From contig JAWXTX010000135.1 of assembly GCA_044433165.1 (NCBI GenBank), positions 1 through 6,848 on the forward strand: 6,848 nucleotides of DNA, written 5' to 3'. The translations under genes and the position numbers were made by a program. Origin of the DNA: Ferrimonas sp044433165 (GTDB taxonomy: Bacteria > Pseudomonadota > Gammaproteobacteria > Enterobacterales > Shewanellaceae). Numbering within the stretch: position 1 is the first letter of the stretch; the number at the start of each line of letters is the position of its first letter. Under the pieces are notes generated by a model, which made no database searches, had not been told where the DNA came from, and saw only the letters and a program-made list of their open reading frames with translations. This document shows positions 1 to 6,793 of this stretch, in pieces.

Positions 1-1466
1 GCGGTTATGTGTTGTTGGCGATGTGTTTGGCGCCTTACTTGCGTAAGTTCGGTAAATTCACGGTGCCGGACTTTATCGGCGATCGATACTATTCTCAAAC
101 CGCCCGTACGGTTGCGGTGATCTGCGCTATTTTTGTGAGTTTTACTTATGTGGCTGGGCAGATGCGAGGCGTGGGGGTCGTGTTTTCCCGTTTTTTGGAG
201 GTTGACATCACCATGGGGGTGTTGATCGGCATGGCAATTGTGTTTTTTTATTCCGTCTTAGGTGGCATGAAAGGGATCACTTATACCCAAGTGGTGCAAT
301 ACGTTGTGATGATCACCGCTTATTTGGTGCCGGCTGTTTTTATCTCCATCATGTTAACCGGTAATCCATTGCCGCAATTAGGTTTCGGCTCGGTGCTTGC
401 CGATGGCTCTGGATTATCTGTGCTTGATAAGCTCGATGGCTTGGTGATGGAATTGGGTTTTCATCAATATACCGATGGCACTAAATCGACGATAGATGTG
501 GTGTGTATTACGGCGGCCTTGATGGTTGGTACTGCGGGGTTACCTCACGTTATCGTGCGTTTTTTCACGGTACCGAAAGTGGCAGATGCGCGTATTTCTG
601 CGGGTTGGGCATTGGTCTTTATTGCCTTGTTATACACCACGGCTCCGGCCGTAGCCTCATTTGCTCGGTTAAATATGATTGAAACCATTAATGGCGCTGA
701 AGGCAGCGGCACCTTGCACTCGGAGCGCCCACAATGGATTAAAAATTGGGAACAAACGAAGTTAATTCAGTGGGTTGAAGATAAAAATAATGATGGAAGA
801 ATGTTTTATTCTGGCGATGATCGTAATGAAATGCACATCGATCGAGACATTATGGTGCTGGCTAACCCTGAAATTGCGGATCTTCCCAATTGGGTAATTG
901 CACTTGTGGCTGCTGGGGGGATTGCTGCGGCGTTATCGACCTCTGCTGGCTTGCTGCTGGTGATCTCCACCGCAGTTTCACATGATTTGCTTAAACGTAA
1001 TTTAATGCCCTCGATTACCGATCGACAGGAGCTACGGTACGCTCGCATGGCCGCTGCAGTTGCCGTTTTGGTGGCAGGCTATTTGGGGATAAACCCACCA
1101 GGGTTTGTTGCGCAAGTGGTTGCTTTTGCCTTTGGGCTTGCGGCATCGTCGTTTTTCCCTGCCATTATTATGGGGATCTTCTCAACGCGGATGAATAAAG
1201 AGGGGGCGGTGGCTGGGATGATCAGCGGTATCAGCTTTACTGCGGCGTATATTATTTATTTTAAATTTATTAATCCGGCCGGTAATTTGCCAAGTAATTG
1301 GTGGTTTGGGATCTCCCCTGAAGGGATCGGAACGCTTGGAATGCTCTTAAATTTTGTGGTGGCTTTCCTTGTGAATAGCGTTACTGCCAAAGCTCCTGAG
1401 TCGATCCAGCAAATGGTAGAGTCTATTCGTTTTCCGAAAGGCGCAGGAGACGCAAACCCGCATTAA
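1..1466 (+). CDS. Sodium:solute symporter (SSS family, VC_2705/ActP-like), 5' partial
   Basis: Inner-membrane carrier of the solute:sodium symporter family, which couples Na+ entry to uptake of a small organic solute, perhaps a carboxylate such as acetate. The frame is open from base 3 through the left edge, so the GTG at 9 is an internal valine codon. I estimate that about 90-100 N-terminal residues are missing. Numbering from that codon, residues 174-190 carry GTAGLPH..VRFFTVPK, closely resembling ActP. Residues 304-327 carry GGIAAALSTSAG...STAVSHDL, the segment with the Ser/Thr pair expected at the Na2 sodium site. Several hydrophobic helices are evident (about 34-50, 69-85, 97-115, 197-217, 293-322, 346-360, 364-391, 400-418 and 440-457). 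Between two of them, about residues 220-292, is a long hydrophilic insert containing DKNNDGRMF. This insert and the following PEIADLPNWVIALVAAGG read like the VC_2705 subgroup rather than ActP itself. In related genomes a small DUF4212 protein often precedes such genes; that region is not visible here. The substrate is unproven. Confidence 0.9.
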   Translation, partial: GYVLLAMCLAPYLRKFGKFTVPDFIGDRYYSQTARTVAVICAIFVSFTYVAGQMRGVGVVFSRFLEVDITMGVLIGMAIVFFYSVLGGMKGITYTQVVQYVVMITAYLVPAVFISIMLTGNPLPQLGFGSVLADGSGLSVLDKLDGLVMELGFHQYTDGTKSTIDVVCITAALMVGTAGLPHVIVRFFTVPKVADARISAGWALVFIALLYTTAPAVASFARLNMIETINGAEGSGTLHSERPQWIKNWEQTKLIQWVEDKNNDGRMFYSGDDRNEMHIDRDIMVLANPEIADLPNWVIALVAAGGIAAALSTSAGLLLVISTAVSHDLLKRNLMPSITDRQELRYARMAAAVAVLVAGYLGINPPGFVAQVVAFAFGLAASSFFPAIIMGIFSTRMNKEGAVAGMISGISFTAAYIIYFKFINPAGNLPSNWWFGISPEGIGTLGMLLNFVVAFLVNSVTAKAPESIQQMVESIRFPKGAGDANPH

Positions 1467-1513
1467 TGGCTCTATGATTTAAGCCAAAAGAGATTGAGAA
1501 ATACGATAAAAAA

Positions 1514-1544
1514 CACCGGTTCCTTATTGTAAAAGGAGCCGGTG
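1514..1544. terminator. Bidirectional rho-independent terminator
   Basis: CACCGGTTCC (1514-1523) pairs with GGAGCCGGTG (1535-1544) over 10 bp with one G-U wobble and an 11-nt loop. On the plus strand the stem is followed by CTGTTCTTTT. On the minus strand it is followed by G and then six T (the A run at 1508-1513). It lies 47 bp after the stop of the plus-strand symporter and 54 bp beyond the stop of the minus-strand DAACS gene. It therefore probably ends both convergent transcripts, more strongly on the minus strand, where the T run is uninterrupted. Confidence 0.88.
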
Positions 1545-1598
1545 CTGTTCTTTTAATTGAAATAGATCAGTGTGTTATTGATATCAAGGATGGCAATG

Positions 1599-2801
1599 CT
1601 AAGACGGCTGTGACGTTGTCGAAGTGGATTCGCGGTTAATCAAACCGTCAACCATCAATGCAATGGCGCCATCGCCGGTGATGTTTGTTGCGGTACCAAA
1701 GCTGTCTTGCAAAGCAAATACGGCCAGCAATAAAGCCACACCGGTTGCATCAAAGCCCAAGACACCCACCACTAGCCCCATAGAGGCCATTACGGTTCCG
1801 CCCGGTACGCCTGGTGCGCCAATGGCAAAAATACCAAAGAACAGAATAAATATCATCATGGTTCCCATGCTGGGGACCACGCCGTACAGCATCAGCGATA
1901 TCACCATCACAAAGAGTGTTTCGGTGAGTACAGAGCCGGCTAAATGAATGGTAGCACCTAGTGGAATAACAAAGTCTACGGTGTTGTTATTTAATGCTTT
2001 AGAGCGGCGAGCACACTCTAAAGCAACTGGCAATGTGGCCGCGCTGGACATGGTGCCTACTGCTGTTAAATAGGCTGGTCCGTAGTGTTTTAATACTTCT
2101 AACGGGTTACGACGAGAGATAGCCCCTGCAATGCTATAAAGCACGGCGAGCCAAATCATATGGCCGACGATGGCCATTAATACCACTTTAATAAATACTG
2201 GCAATTGCTCTGTGAGAGTGCCTTTCCAAGAAAGTTCGGCAAAAGTCGCAGCAATGAAGAAAGGCAGTACGGGAATGACAATATTGCTGACAATAAACAG
2301 CATAATACGCTCAAATTCAGCCAGTAAATGGCTAAAGTTGGTTGCTTGGGTGCTTAATGTCGCAATCCCCAATACCATAGCCAGCACAAGAGCACTCATT
2401 ACGGACATAACGGGTGGAATATTCAGTTTAAAGATGGCGTCGGGCAGCGCTTGTAAGGCACTCATTGAAACAGGGACATCAAGATAAGGGATCAGTAAAA
2501 GCCCTGAAAAATAAGCAAAAGTTGCTGCACCTACGGCAGATAGATAAGCAATCGTGATCGTTGCAGCCAGCATACGATTGGCGTGCTCACGCAAGCGGGT
2601 AATTGCTGGCGCAATAAAACCAATAATAACCAACGGCACCATAAAGAAGATAAATTGCCCAGTGGTGTACTTAATGGAGCTGATCACTTCCATTACTGAA
2701 GCGGAGGCCCATTGTCCGATAAGGGCACCAATCACAATGGCGAATAATAATTTGAAGATTAATCCCCATTCACCGAGTTTATTGTGCGTGTTCGTATTCA
2801 T
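1599..2801 (-). CDS. Dicarboxylate/amino acid:cation symporter (DAACS family), atypical binding site
   Basis: A 400-residue inner-membrane secondary transporter of the DAACS/glutamate-transporter fold (GltPh, GltP, DctA, SstT relatives), about the family's usual length. Hairpin 1 has SSAATLP at 252-258. Helix 7 has PLGATIHLAGS at 280-290. Hairpin 2 has GAPGVPGG at 328-335. Helix 8 has QDSFGTATNITGD at 365-377. D366, T370, N373 and D377 align by motif with GltPh D394, T398, N401 and D405. The usual NMDGT cation motif of helix 7 reads HLAGS here. The position of GltPh R397, which holds the side-chain carboxylate of aspartate, is G369. From family knowledge I infer a substrate without an acidic side chain, perhaps a neutral amino acid. 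It does not resemble SstT closely enough to use that symbol. The start is the ATG at 2801 (MNTNTHNKLGEWG); only a weak Shine-Dalgarno is visible. It is probably monocistronic, and I could not find a clear promoter in 2802-3042. Confidence 0.88.
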   Translation of the reverse strand: MNTNTHNKLGEWGLIFKLLFAIVIGALIGQWASASVMEVISSIKYTTGQFIFFMVPLVIIGFIAPAITRLREHANRMLAATITIAYLSAVGAATFAYFSGLLLIPYLDVPVSMSALQALPDAIFKLNIPPVMSVMSALVLAMVLGIATLSTQATNFSHLLAEFERIMLFIVSNIVIPVLPFFIAATFAELSWKGTLTEQLPVFIKVVLMAIVGHMIWLAVLYSIAGAISRRNPLEVLKHYGPAYLTAVGTMSSAATLPVALECARRSKALNNNTVDFVIPLGATIHLAGSVLTETLFVMVISLMLYGVVPSMGTMMIFILFFGIFAIGAPGVPGGTVMASMGLVVGVLGFDATGVALLLAVFALQDSFGTATNITGDGAIALMVDGLINRESTSTTSQPS

Positions 2802-2972
2802 AGATTCGCTTAAATTCTTATTTATAGATAGATCGCCATAAGCGGTGTTGCCTTATTACAAGGTACAGGTGGCGAAGTAGTGCGCTAAATTGATTGATAT
2901 TTACAAATTAACCAACTGATATTGTATAACAAAATGGTATTTTTTGCCTTTTTGTCATTATGCTGCTTTGCA

Positions 2973-3022
2973 CTACCTTAGGCCAAAAAAGCATGATCAA
3001 CTTGAAGTTGGCAACAAGGTAG
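2973..3022. repeat. Imperfect inverted repeat in the mutarotase-DAACS intergenic region
   Basis: CTACCTT (2973-2979) is complementary to AAGGTAG (3016-3022). Inside it GCCAA (2982-2986) is complementary to TTGGC (3008-3012), with a 2-by-3 nt internal loop between the arms. The apical part (2987-3007) contains most of a small near-palindrome, CAACTTGAAGTTG at 2998-3010. Neither strand has a T run directly after the outer stem, so it is not a classical terminator. On the minus strand it begins 20 nt past the mutarotase stop and could form the 3' end of that mRNA. A second short hairpin, GCGA/TCGC (3022-3025 with 3032-3035), adjoins it. The rest of 2802-3042 is AT-rich. It must contain the DAACS promoter, but no convincing -35/-10 pair is visible. 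Confidence 0.5.
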
Positions 3023-3042
3023 CGAAATGTGTCGCCCCTGGA

Positions 3043-3810
3043 TCACTGTAAAATTTTAATGGTTTGGGTCAGCTGATGTTTGGCATTTGGTGCTAGGTGG
3101 ACTGGATGGTGGACAATGGCGCTCTCGATACAGATAAAGTGTGGCCAAGCCTCAGGAGCCACATCATTCGGGTGTTGTTTTCCTGGGTTCCAGATCACCA
3201 TGCTGTCGCTGCCTTGGTGACAAATATGGCGATTAAGTAAGGTTAATTGATTGAGATTGGGAATAATGGCGTCAATAGGGTGGGGCAACGGCCCATCGTG
3301 AAAGCGTTGTTCGGCGCCTTGTTTAAGGGAATTATAAAAACGGCGTTGGCTGAGTTCATCGAAGTGCAACTGCCGCACATCTTCGCATTGAAAATAGCTG
3401 TGCAGTGCTCCAGTAAACGACCACGGCTGGGCATCGGTATTGGTGACCGTTAACGTTAGCGAGAGCTGCCGTTCAGTTAATTCAACGTTCAGCAGTAATG
3501 AAAATTGGTAAGGCCACAGAGCGCGCGTTTTCGTACAATCCTTCAAGTGCAGTTGGGCACATTGGGCACTTTTCTGGATGCATTGCCATTGGCTGGTACG
3601 AGCAAAGCCATGCTTTGGCTGATTTTGCTCTGCAAACCAAGGAAAACAAATAGGGATCCCTCCTCGAATCGCACCGGTTGGTGAGTTCGTTTCCGCCAAT
3701 TCGCTGAGCCATAAGATCTCTTGCCCTTGATGCTGCCAACGTAAAATATGGCCACCATATAAACTGATGTCCAGTTGGTTATTCGGAGTTGTTAGGGTGA
3801 TGTTCGTCAT
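3043..3810 (-). CDS. D-hexose-6-phosphate mutarotase (YeaD-like, aldose 1-epimerase family)
   Basis: A cytoplasmic enzyme of the galactose-mutarotase-like fold, expected to interconvert the alpha and beta anomers of hexose 6-phosphates such as glucose 6-phosphate. Numbered from the upstream TTG at 3828, the sequence shows YGGHILRW (24-31), LWLSELA (39-45), RGGIPICFPWF (55-65), HGFART (73-78), LHSYF (142-146), VIWNP (211-215) and FICIESA (231-237). The conserved histidines H73 and H143 and the likely catalytic glutamate E235 are present, so it looks active. I chose the ATG at 3810 (MTNITL), giving 255 residues. The frame extends to a TTG at 3828, which has an AAGG 5 nt upstream, whereas the ATG has almost no Shine-Dalgarno; the start is therefore open. 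Even the longer form is somewhat shorter than E. coli YeaD (about 290 residues), the difference being N-terminal. The gene stands alone here, separated from the upstream met operon by a terminator. Confidence 0.87.
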   Translation of the reverse strand: MTNITLTTPNNQLDISLYGGHILRWQHQGQEILWLSELAETNSPTGAIRGGIPICFPWFAEQNQPKHGFARTSQWQCIQKSAQCAQLHLKDCTKTRALWPYQFSLLLNVELTERQLSLTLTVTNTDAQPWSFTGALHSYFQCEDVRQLHFDELSQRRFYNSLKQGAEQRFHDGPLPHPIDAIIPNLNQLTLLNRHICHQGSDSMVIWNPGKQHPNDVAPEAWPHFICIESAIVHHPVHLAPNAKHQLTQTIKILQ

Positions 3811-3877
3811 TGAAAATTTACCATTCAAGGCCGCCTTAAAAGTAACGGTATGGCAAAGTATGATGGATGGCTAGCAA

Positions 3878-3904
3878 TAAAAAAGAGGCCGAAGCCTCTT
3901 ATTA
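3878..3904 (-). terminator. Rho-independent terminator of the metNIQ operon
   Basis: On the minus strand AAGAGGC, the tetraloop TTCG and GCCTCTT form a perfect 7-bp stem (3883-3900) with the very stable UUCG loop. It is followed by TTTTATTGC, so the T run including the stem end is six long. It lies about 30 bp past the metQ stop and separates the met operon from the mutarotase gene. On the plus strand the stem is followed only by ATTATTTG, so termination there should be weak. Confidence 0.92.
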
Positions 3905-3930
3905 TTTGTGGGATTACTTCAATTCGTGGC

Positions 3931-4725
3931 TTACCAGCCTTTTACCAAGTTGCCATTAAACAACTCAAAAGCACGTTGATAAACAGCATTAGATTGGTAG
4001 ACCTGAATAAATTGGGCAATGCGCTCATCGTGTTGGTTATCAGCACGGGAAACAATAAGATTAACGTATGGGCTGTCTTTTGATTCGACAAATAAACCTT
4101 CTTTTTCTAGCGATAACCCAGCTTGTCCAGCAAACGTATTATTGATAATAGCAAAGCTAACATCAGGTAAAGAACGAGGCAATTGCGCCGCTTCCAATTC
4201 GAGAATTTGAACGTTTTTGGGGTTTTCTACGATATCTAATGGTGTCGATTTGATGCCCGTACCAGCCTTTAATGCGATCAAACCTTGCTGCTCTAATAAA
4301 ACTAAGGAACGCCCTAAATTAGTTGGATCATTTGGCACAGCAATTTTGGCGCCATCAGGTAATTCATCTAAAGAACGGATCTTTTGTGAATAAGCAGCAA
4401 TGGGGTATACGAACGTGTTAGCAACCGCCACCAGTGAATAACCACGAGCACTTACTTGCCCATCCAAATAAGGACGATGTTGAAAAGCATTAATGTCGAT
4501 ACTGCCATCTTGAAGTGCGGCGTTTGGCGTAACGTAATCAGTAAAAGGGATGATCTCAACATCCAGATCAAATTGCTCTTTAGCCAGCTTTGCTGCTACC
4601 TCCGCTACTTGGGTTTCAGGGCCAGCAATGGTGCCGAGTTTTAATGTGTTGGTTGGTTTTGGGCCACAAGCGGATAGCGCTAATGTGGCGGCAATGGCAA
4701 ATAAAGTACGAATGGAGCGTTTCAT
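3931..4725 (-). CDS. metQ: Methionine ABC transporter substrate-binding lipoprotein MetQ
   Basis: The receptor of the methionine importer, anchored to the outer face of the inner membrane, which captures L- and probably D-methionine and delivers it to MetI. A 264-residue NlpA/MetQ-family protein. Residues 1-19 are a lipoprotein signal (KR, then a hydrophobic core) ending in the lipobox LSAC, with Cys20 as the lipidation site. Typical MetQ segments follow: FTDYVTPNAAL, INAFQHRPYLD, ANTFVYPIAAYS, VPNDPTNLGRSL, DIVENPKN, ELEAAQLPRSL, SPYVNLIVSR and a C-terminal FNGNLVKGW. These match E. coli MetQ almost motif for motif. The start is well fixed: AAGGA (4733-4737) lies 7 nt before the ATG. It is the last gene of the operon, 27 bp after metI, and ends about 30 bp before a strong terminator. 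No key residues are visibly missing. Confidence 0.97.
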   Translation of the reverse strand: MKRSIRTLFAIAATLALSACGPKPTNTLKLGTIAGPETQVAEVAAKLAKEQFDLDVEIIPFTDYVTPNAALQDGSIDINAFQHRPYLDGQVSARGYSLVAVANTFVYPIAAYSQKIRSLDELPDGAKIAVPNDPTNLGRSLVLLEQQGLIALKAGTGIKSTPLDIVENPKNVQILELEAAQLPRSLPDVSFAIINNTFAGQAGLSLEKEGLFVESKDSPYVNLIVSRADNQHDERIAQFIQVYQSNAVYQRAFELFNGNLVKGW

Positions 4726-4752
4726 ATCATTATCCTTTTTTATTTCTATGTA

Positions 4753-5406
4753 TTAACGATGATCGATGCGACGCACAATGGCATCGCCAGTAGATTGGAT
4801 GAGCTGAACCAGCACTAACAAAATCGCAATAGTGGCGAGCATCACTTCTGGCTCAAATCGATAATAGCCATAGCGAATGCCAACATCGCCTAGCCCACCA
4901 CCACCGACAGCGCCGGCCATCGCGGAATAACTCACTAAAGTCACTAAAGTAATGGTGATGCTATTCACGATACCGGGCAGTGCTTCTGGTAACAGTATTT
5001 TTATGACGGTTTGCGTTTTAGAAGCGCCCATAGCATTTGCCGCTTCGATCAACCCTGTTGGTACTTCTAATAATGCCCCTTCAATTAAACGTGCCATAAA
5101 AGGAATTGCACCAACAGTCAGCGGTACCACCGCCGCTAATGTACCGATGCTGCTGCCCACAATCAGCCGCGTAAACGGGATAATTGCCACCAGAAGAATA
5201 ATAAAAGGCACAGAGCGACCTACGTTAACGATGAGTCCTAATAGCCGATGCAGTGTCGGCTGGCTGAGTAACTGCCCCGATTTGGTAAGATGTAAAATAA
5301 TGCCTAATGGCGCGCCAAATAATGTGGCTAACGCCCCGGCCAGCAGCACCATTTGCAGAGTTTGCCAAGTAGCACTGATTAAAAGAGGTGCAATATCAAT
5401 CAACAT
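4753..5406 (-). CDS. metI: Methionine ABC transporter permease MetI
   Basis: The membrane subunit of the MetNIQ importer; two copies form the translocation pore. It has 217 residues, the usual MetI length, with about five hydrophobic helices (roughly 15-38, 55-78, 87-108, 145-167 and 187-207). The cytoplasmic EAA coupling loop that contacts MetN is at 121-140 (EAANAMGAS...ILLPEALPG). The conserved GAVGGGGLGDVGIRYGYYRF segment of MetI is at 165-184. The ATG lies inside the end of metN, overlapping it by 11 nt (5396-5406). AGAGG (5416-5420) is 9 nt upstream, so translation is probably coupled to metN. Nothing looks truncated or unusual. Confidence 0.97.
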   Translation of the reverse strand: MLIDIAPLLISATWQTLQMVLLAGALATLFGAPLGIILHLTKSGQLLSQPTLHRLLGLIVNVGRSVPFIILLVAIIPFTRLIVGSSIGTLAAVVPLTVGAIPFMARLIEGALLEVPTGLIEAANAMGASKTQTVIKILLPEALPGIVNSITITLVTLVSYSAMAGAVGGGGLGDVGIRYGYYRFEPEVMLATIAILLVLVQLIQSTGDAIVRRIDHR

Positions 5407-6430
5407 AGCCCAATACCTCTACGTGAATTTGGTGTTGTGTTAAATAGTGGATGGCCTGTTGTGCAGCGGCTTCTTGGCCAAAAAGCTCTACGAGCATTAA
5501 GCCAAATTTAGTTGTGCCAATGGTTTCCATCTGGGCACTAATAATGTTGATGTTGACATCAAATTGATGGGCAATTTGCGTGATCACCGGCTCATCGGTC
5601 GACTCGCCATGAAAGCGCAGTTGCAGAATTGGTTTACTGTTTGCGCTTGGCGTTGGTTGTAATTGCAATTGGTATAGTTCGGGCAACTGAATGTGCAAAG
5701 TGTCTTGCACAAACTGTTGAGCTAACGGCGTTTGTGGATCAGCAAAGAAACGGCTGACGCTGGTTTGTTCGATTAAATGGCCATCATCAATTAAGGCAAC
5801 CTGATCGCAGATCTGCTTCACCACTTCCATTTCATGGGTAATTAATAAAATGGTTAGGCCCAATTGCTGATTAATTTTCTTTAGCAGTGCTAAAACCGAT
5901 TTGGTTGTGGTGGGATCGAGCGCAGAAGTCGCTTCGTCACACAACAGTACCTTTGGATCATTGGCCAAGGCTCGGGCAATGGCCACTCGTTGTTTTTGGC
6001 CGCCACTGAGATTGGCAGGGTAGACGTCTTCTTTGCCGGTTAGCCCTACCAGAGCAATTAAACTTTCAACTTTAGCGCGAATATCCGCTTTGTTTTTGCC
6101 TGCAAGTTCCAAGGGAAGTGCAATATTCGCGAAAACCGTTCTGGCGGAGAGCAGATTAAAATGTTGGAAAATCATCGCCAGCTGTTGACGTTGTTGGCGT
6201 AATTGCCCATCGCTTAAGGCCGTTAAATCGATGCCATCAATAATCACTTGGCCTTGGTCGGGGCGTTCTAATAAGTTAACACAGCGAATTAATGTGCTTT
6301 TGCCTGCACCCGATGCGCCGATAATCCCGAAAATCGTTCCTTTAGCAACGTGCAGATCCGTAGCTTTTAAGGCATGCACCTGAATATCGTTAATGCAATA
6401 GCTTTTGCTGATAGCGTTAAGGGTGATCAT
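5396..6430 (-). CDS. metN: Methionine ABC transporter ATP-binding protein MetN
   Basis: The ATPase subunit that powers methionine import on the cytoplasmic side. The 344 residues match the family length. The ABC domain shows Walker A GASGAGKST (38-46), the Q-loop in FQHFNLLS (Q89), signature LSGGQKQR (141-148), Walker B VLLCDE (161-166), SALD (169-172) and the switch histidine H199 in LITHEM. All catalytic residues are intact. Residues from about 265 to 344 form the C-terminal NIL (ACT-like) domain. In E. coli MetN this domain binds methionine and shuts down transport when internal methionine is high, so trans-inhibition is likely here too. It is the first gene of metNIQ, reading from an operator-covered promoter. 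The ATG at 6430 is preceded by only a modest Shine-Dalgarno (AAAGA), but homology begins at once (MITLNAISKSY), which supports this start. Confidence 0.97.
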   Translation of the reverse strand: MITLNAISKSYCINDIQVHALKATDLHVAKGTIFGIIGASGAGKSTLIRCVNLLERPDQGQVIIDGIDLTALSDGQLRQQRQQLAMIFQHFNLLSARTVFANIALPLELAGKNKADIRAKVESLIALVGLTGKEDVYPANLSGGQKQRVAIARALANDPKVLLCDEATSALDPTTTKSVLALLKKINQQLGLTILLITHEMEVVKQICDQVALIDDGHLIEQTSVSRFFADPQTPLAQQFVQDTLHIQLPELYQLQLQPTPSANSKPILQLRFHGESTDEPVITQIAHQFDVNINIISAQMETIGTTKFGLMLVELFGQEAAAQQAIHYLTQHQIHVEVLGYVD

Positions 6431-6462
6431 TGTTCTTTAAGCCCCGTTTACAGTAGAACGCA

Positions 6463-6492
6463 AGCATACATAGACGTCCAGACTTCCGTCAA
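6463..6492 (-). promoter_or_regulatory. Putative sigma-70 promoter of metNIQ
   Basis: On the minus strand TTGACG (6487-6492, five of six matches to consensus) is followed after 18 bp by TATGCT (6463-6468, four of six). Transcription would begin near 6455-6457, giving an untranslated leader of only about 25 nt. Two MetJ boxes fill the spacer and three more lie directly upstream of the -35. That is the arrangement expected for repression by promoter occlusion. The leader is too short for a SAM riboswitch. Confidence 0.65.
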
Positions 6493-6517
6493 CAGACATT
6501 TGGACGGCTGGACGTAT
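6472..6517. promoter_or_regulatory. MetJ operator: five met boxes in two groups (2 + 3)
   Basis: MetJ with S-adenosylmethionine binds tandem 8-bp boxes of consensus AGACGTCT. On the plus strand they read AGACGTCC (6472-6479, 7 of 8) and AGACTTCC (6480-6487, 6 of 8). After a 6-nt gap, GTCAAC, come AGACATTT (6494-6501, 6 of 8), GGACGGCT (6502-6509, 6 of 8) and GGACGTAT (6510-6517, 6 of 8). The boxes overlap the proposed metN promoter. MetJ dimers bind neighbouring boxes cooperatively, so five boxes suggest tight repression. The metJ gene itself is not in the window. Confidence 0.9.
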
Positions 6518-6715
6518 AAAGTGACAAAATTGAATTAGGCAATTGATGAGAGTGATAGAACTCGTTTGAGAATGGGCTTGTTGATATTGTGCTATTCTTT
6601 AAATATCAATAATTTATTTGAATATAAAGAGCGCTTTACATCCACAGGACAAAGACAATCATAAGCCCAAGGCAAAAGTGCTGCCCCTGCACATGGCCTA
6701 AAGTAAACACAACTT

Positions 6716-6730
6716 GTTTAAATATTAAAC
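6716..6730. promoter_or_regulatory. Fis binding site upstream of the stable-RNA promoter
   Basis: GTTTAAATATTAAAC fits the classical degenerate Fis consensus (GNNYAWWWWNTRRNC) at every constrained position and is a near-perfect palindrome. Its centre at 6723 is 71 bp upstream of the inferred start at 6794. That matches the spacing of Fis site I in E. coli rrnB P1, where Fis touches the RNA polymerase alpha subunit and activates transcription. Confidence 0.75.
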
Positions 6731-6757
6731 AAACGGTCATTTTTTTGAAATAAAGCC

Positions 6758-6785
6758 TTGCGCGTTTTAAACGGGTGCCTATAAT
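6758..6785 (+). promoter_or_regulatory. Ribosomal-RNA-type P1 promoter
   Basis: TTGCGC (6758-6763), a 16-bp spacer and a perfect TATAAT (6780-6785) are followed by the GC-rich discriminator GCGCCCCT (6786-6793). A short 16-bp spacer, TATAATGCGCC and a following GGGACAACGGC closely resemble E. coli rrn P1 promoters (TATAATGCGCC...GGAACAACGGC). The tract CATTTTTTTGAAATAAA (6738-6754) sits where an UP element belongs. A GC-rich discriminator at such a promoter is typical of stringent (ppGpp/DksA) control. Transcription would start near 6794 and read out of the window, most likely into a 16S-23S-5S operon; a tRNA operon is the alternative. Confidence 0.85.
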
Positions 6786-6793
6786 GCGCCCCT

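Noticed and set aside
806..1048. An 80-codon minus-strand frame inside the symporter gene
   Set aside because: It overlaps a well-supported coding frame and shows no domain or ribosome site.
1578..1587. Perfect 10-bp palindrome TTGATATCAA past the DAACS stop
   Set aside because: It is short, AT-rich and has no adjacent promoter to regulate; chance is a sufficient explanation.
1599..2801. Naming the DAACS gene sstT or gltP/dctA
   Set aside because: Only the family motifs match. The N-terminal half does not resemble SstT and the binding-site residues differ from the acidic-substrate carriers.
4952..5443. A 163-codon open frame on the plus strand, antisense to metI
   Set aside because: It lies opposite a clear metI gene, its translation has no recognisable domain and a Ser/Pro/Asn-rich composition typical of antisense shadows, and no ribosome site stands out.
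6431..6480. SAM riboswitch (S-box or similar) ahead of metN
   Set aside because: The inferred leader is only about 25 nt and shows no riboswitch structure; the MetJ boxes explain methionine control.
6635..6663. Possible extra promoter with TTTACA as -35
   Set aside because: There is no acceptable -10 at 16-18 bp, and the downstream P1-type promoter is far better.
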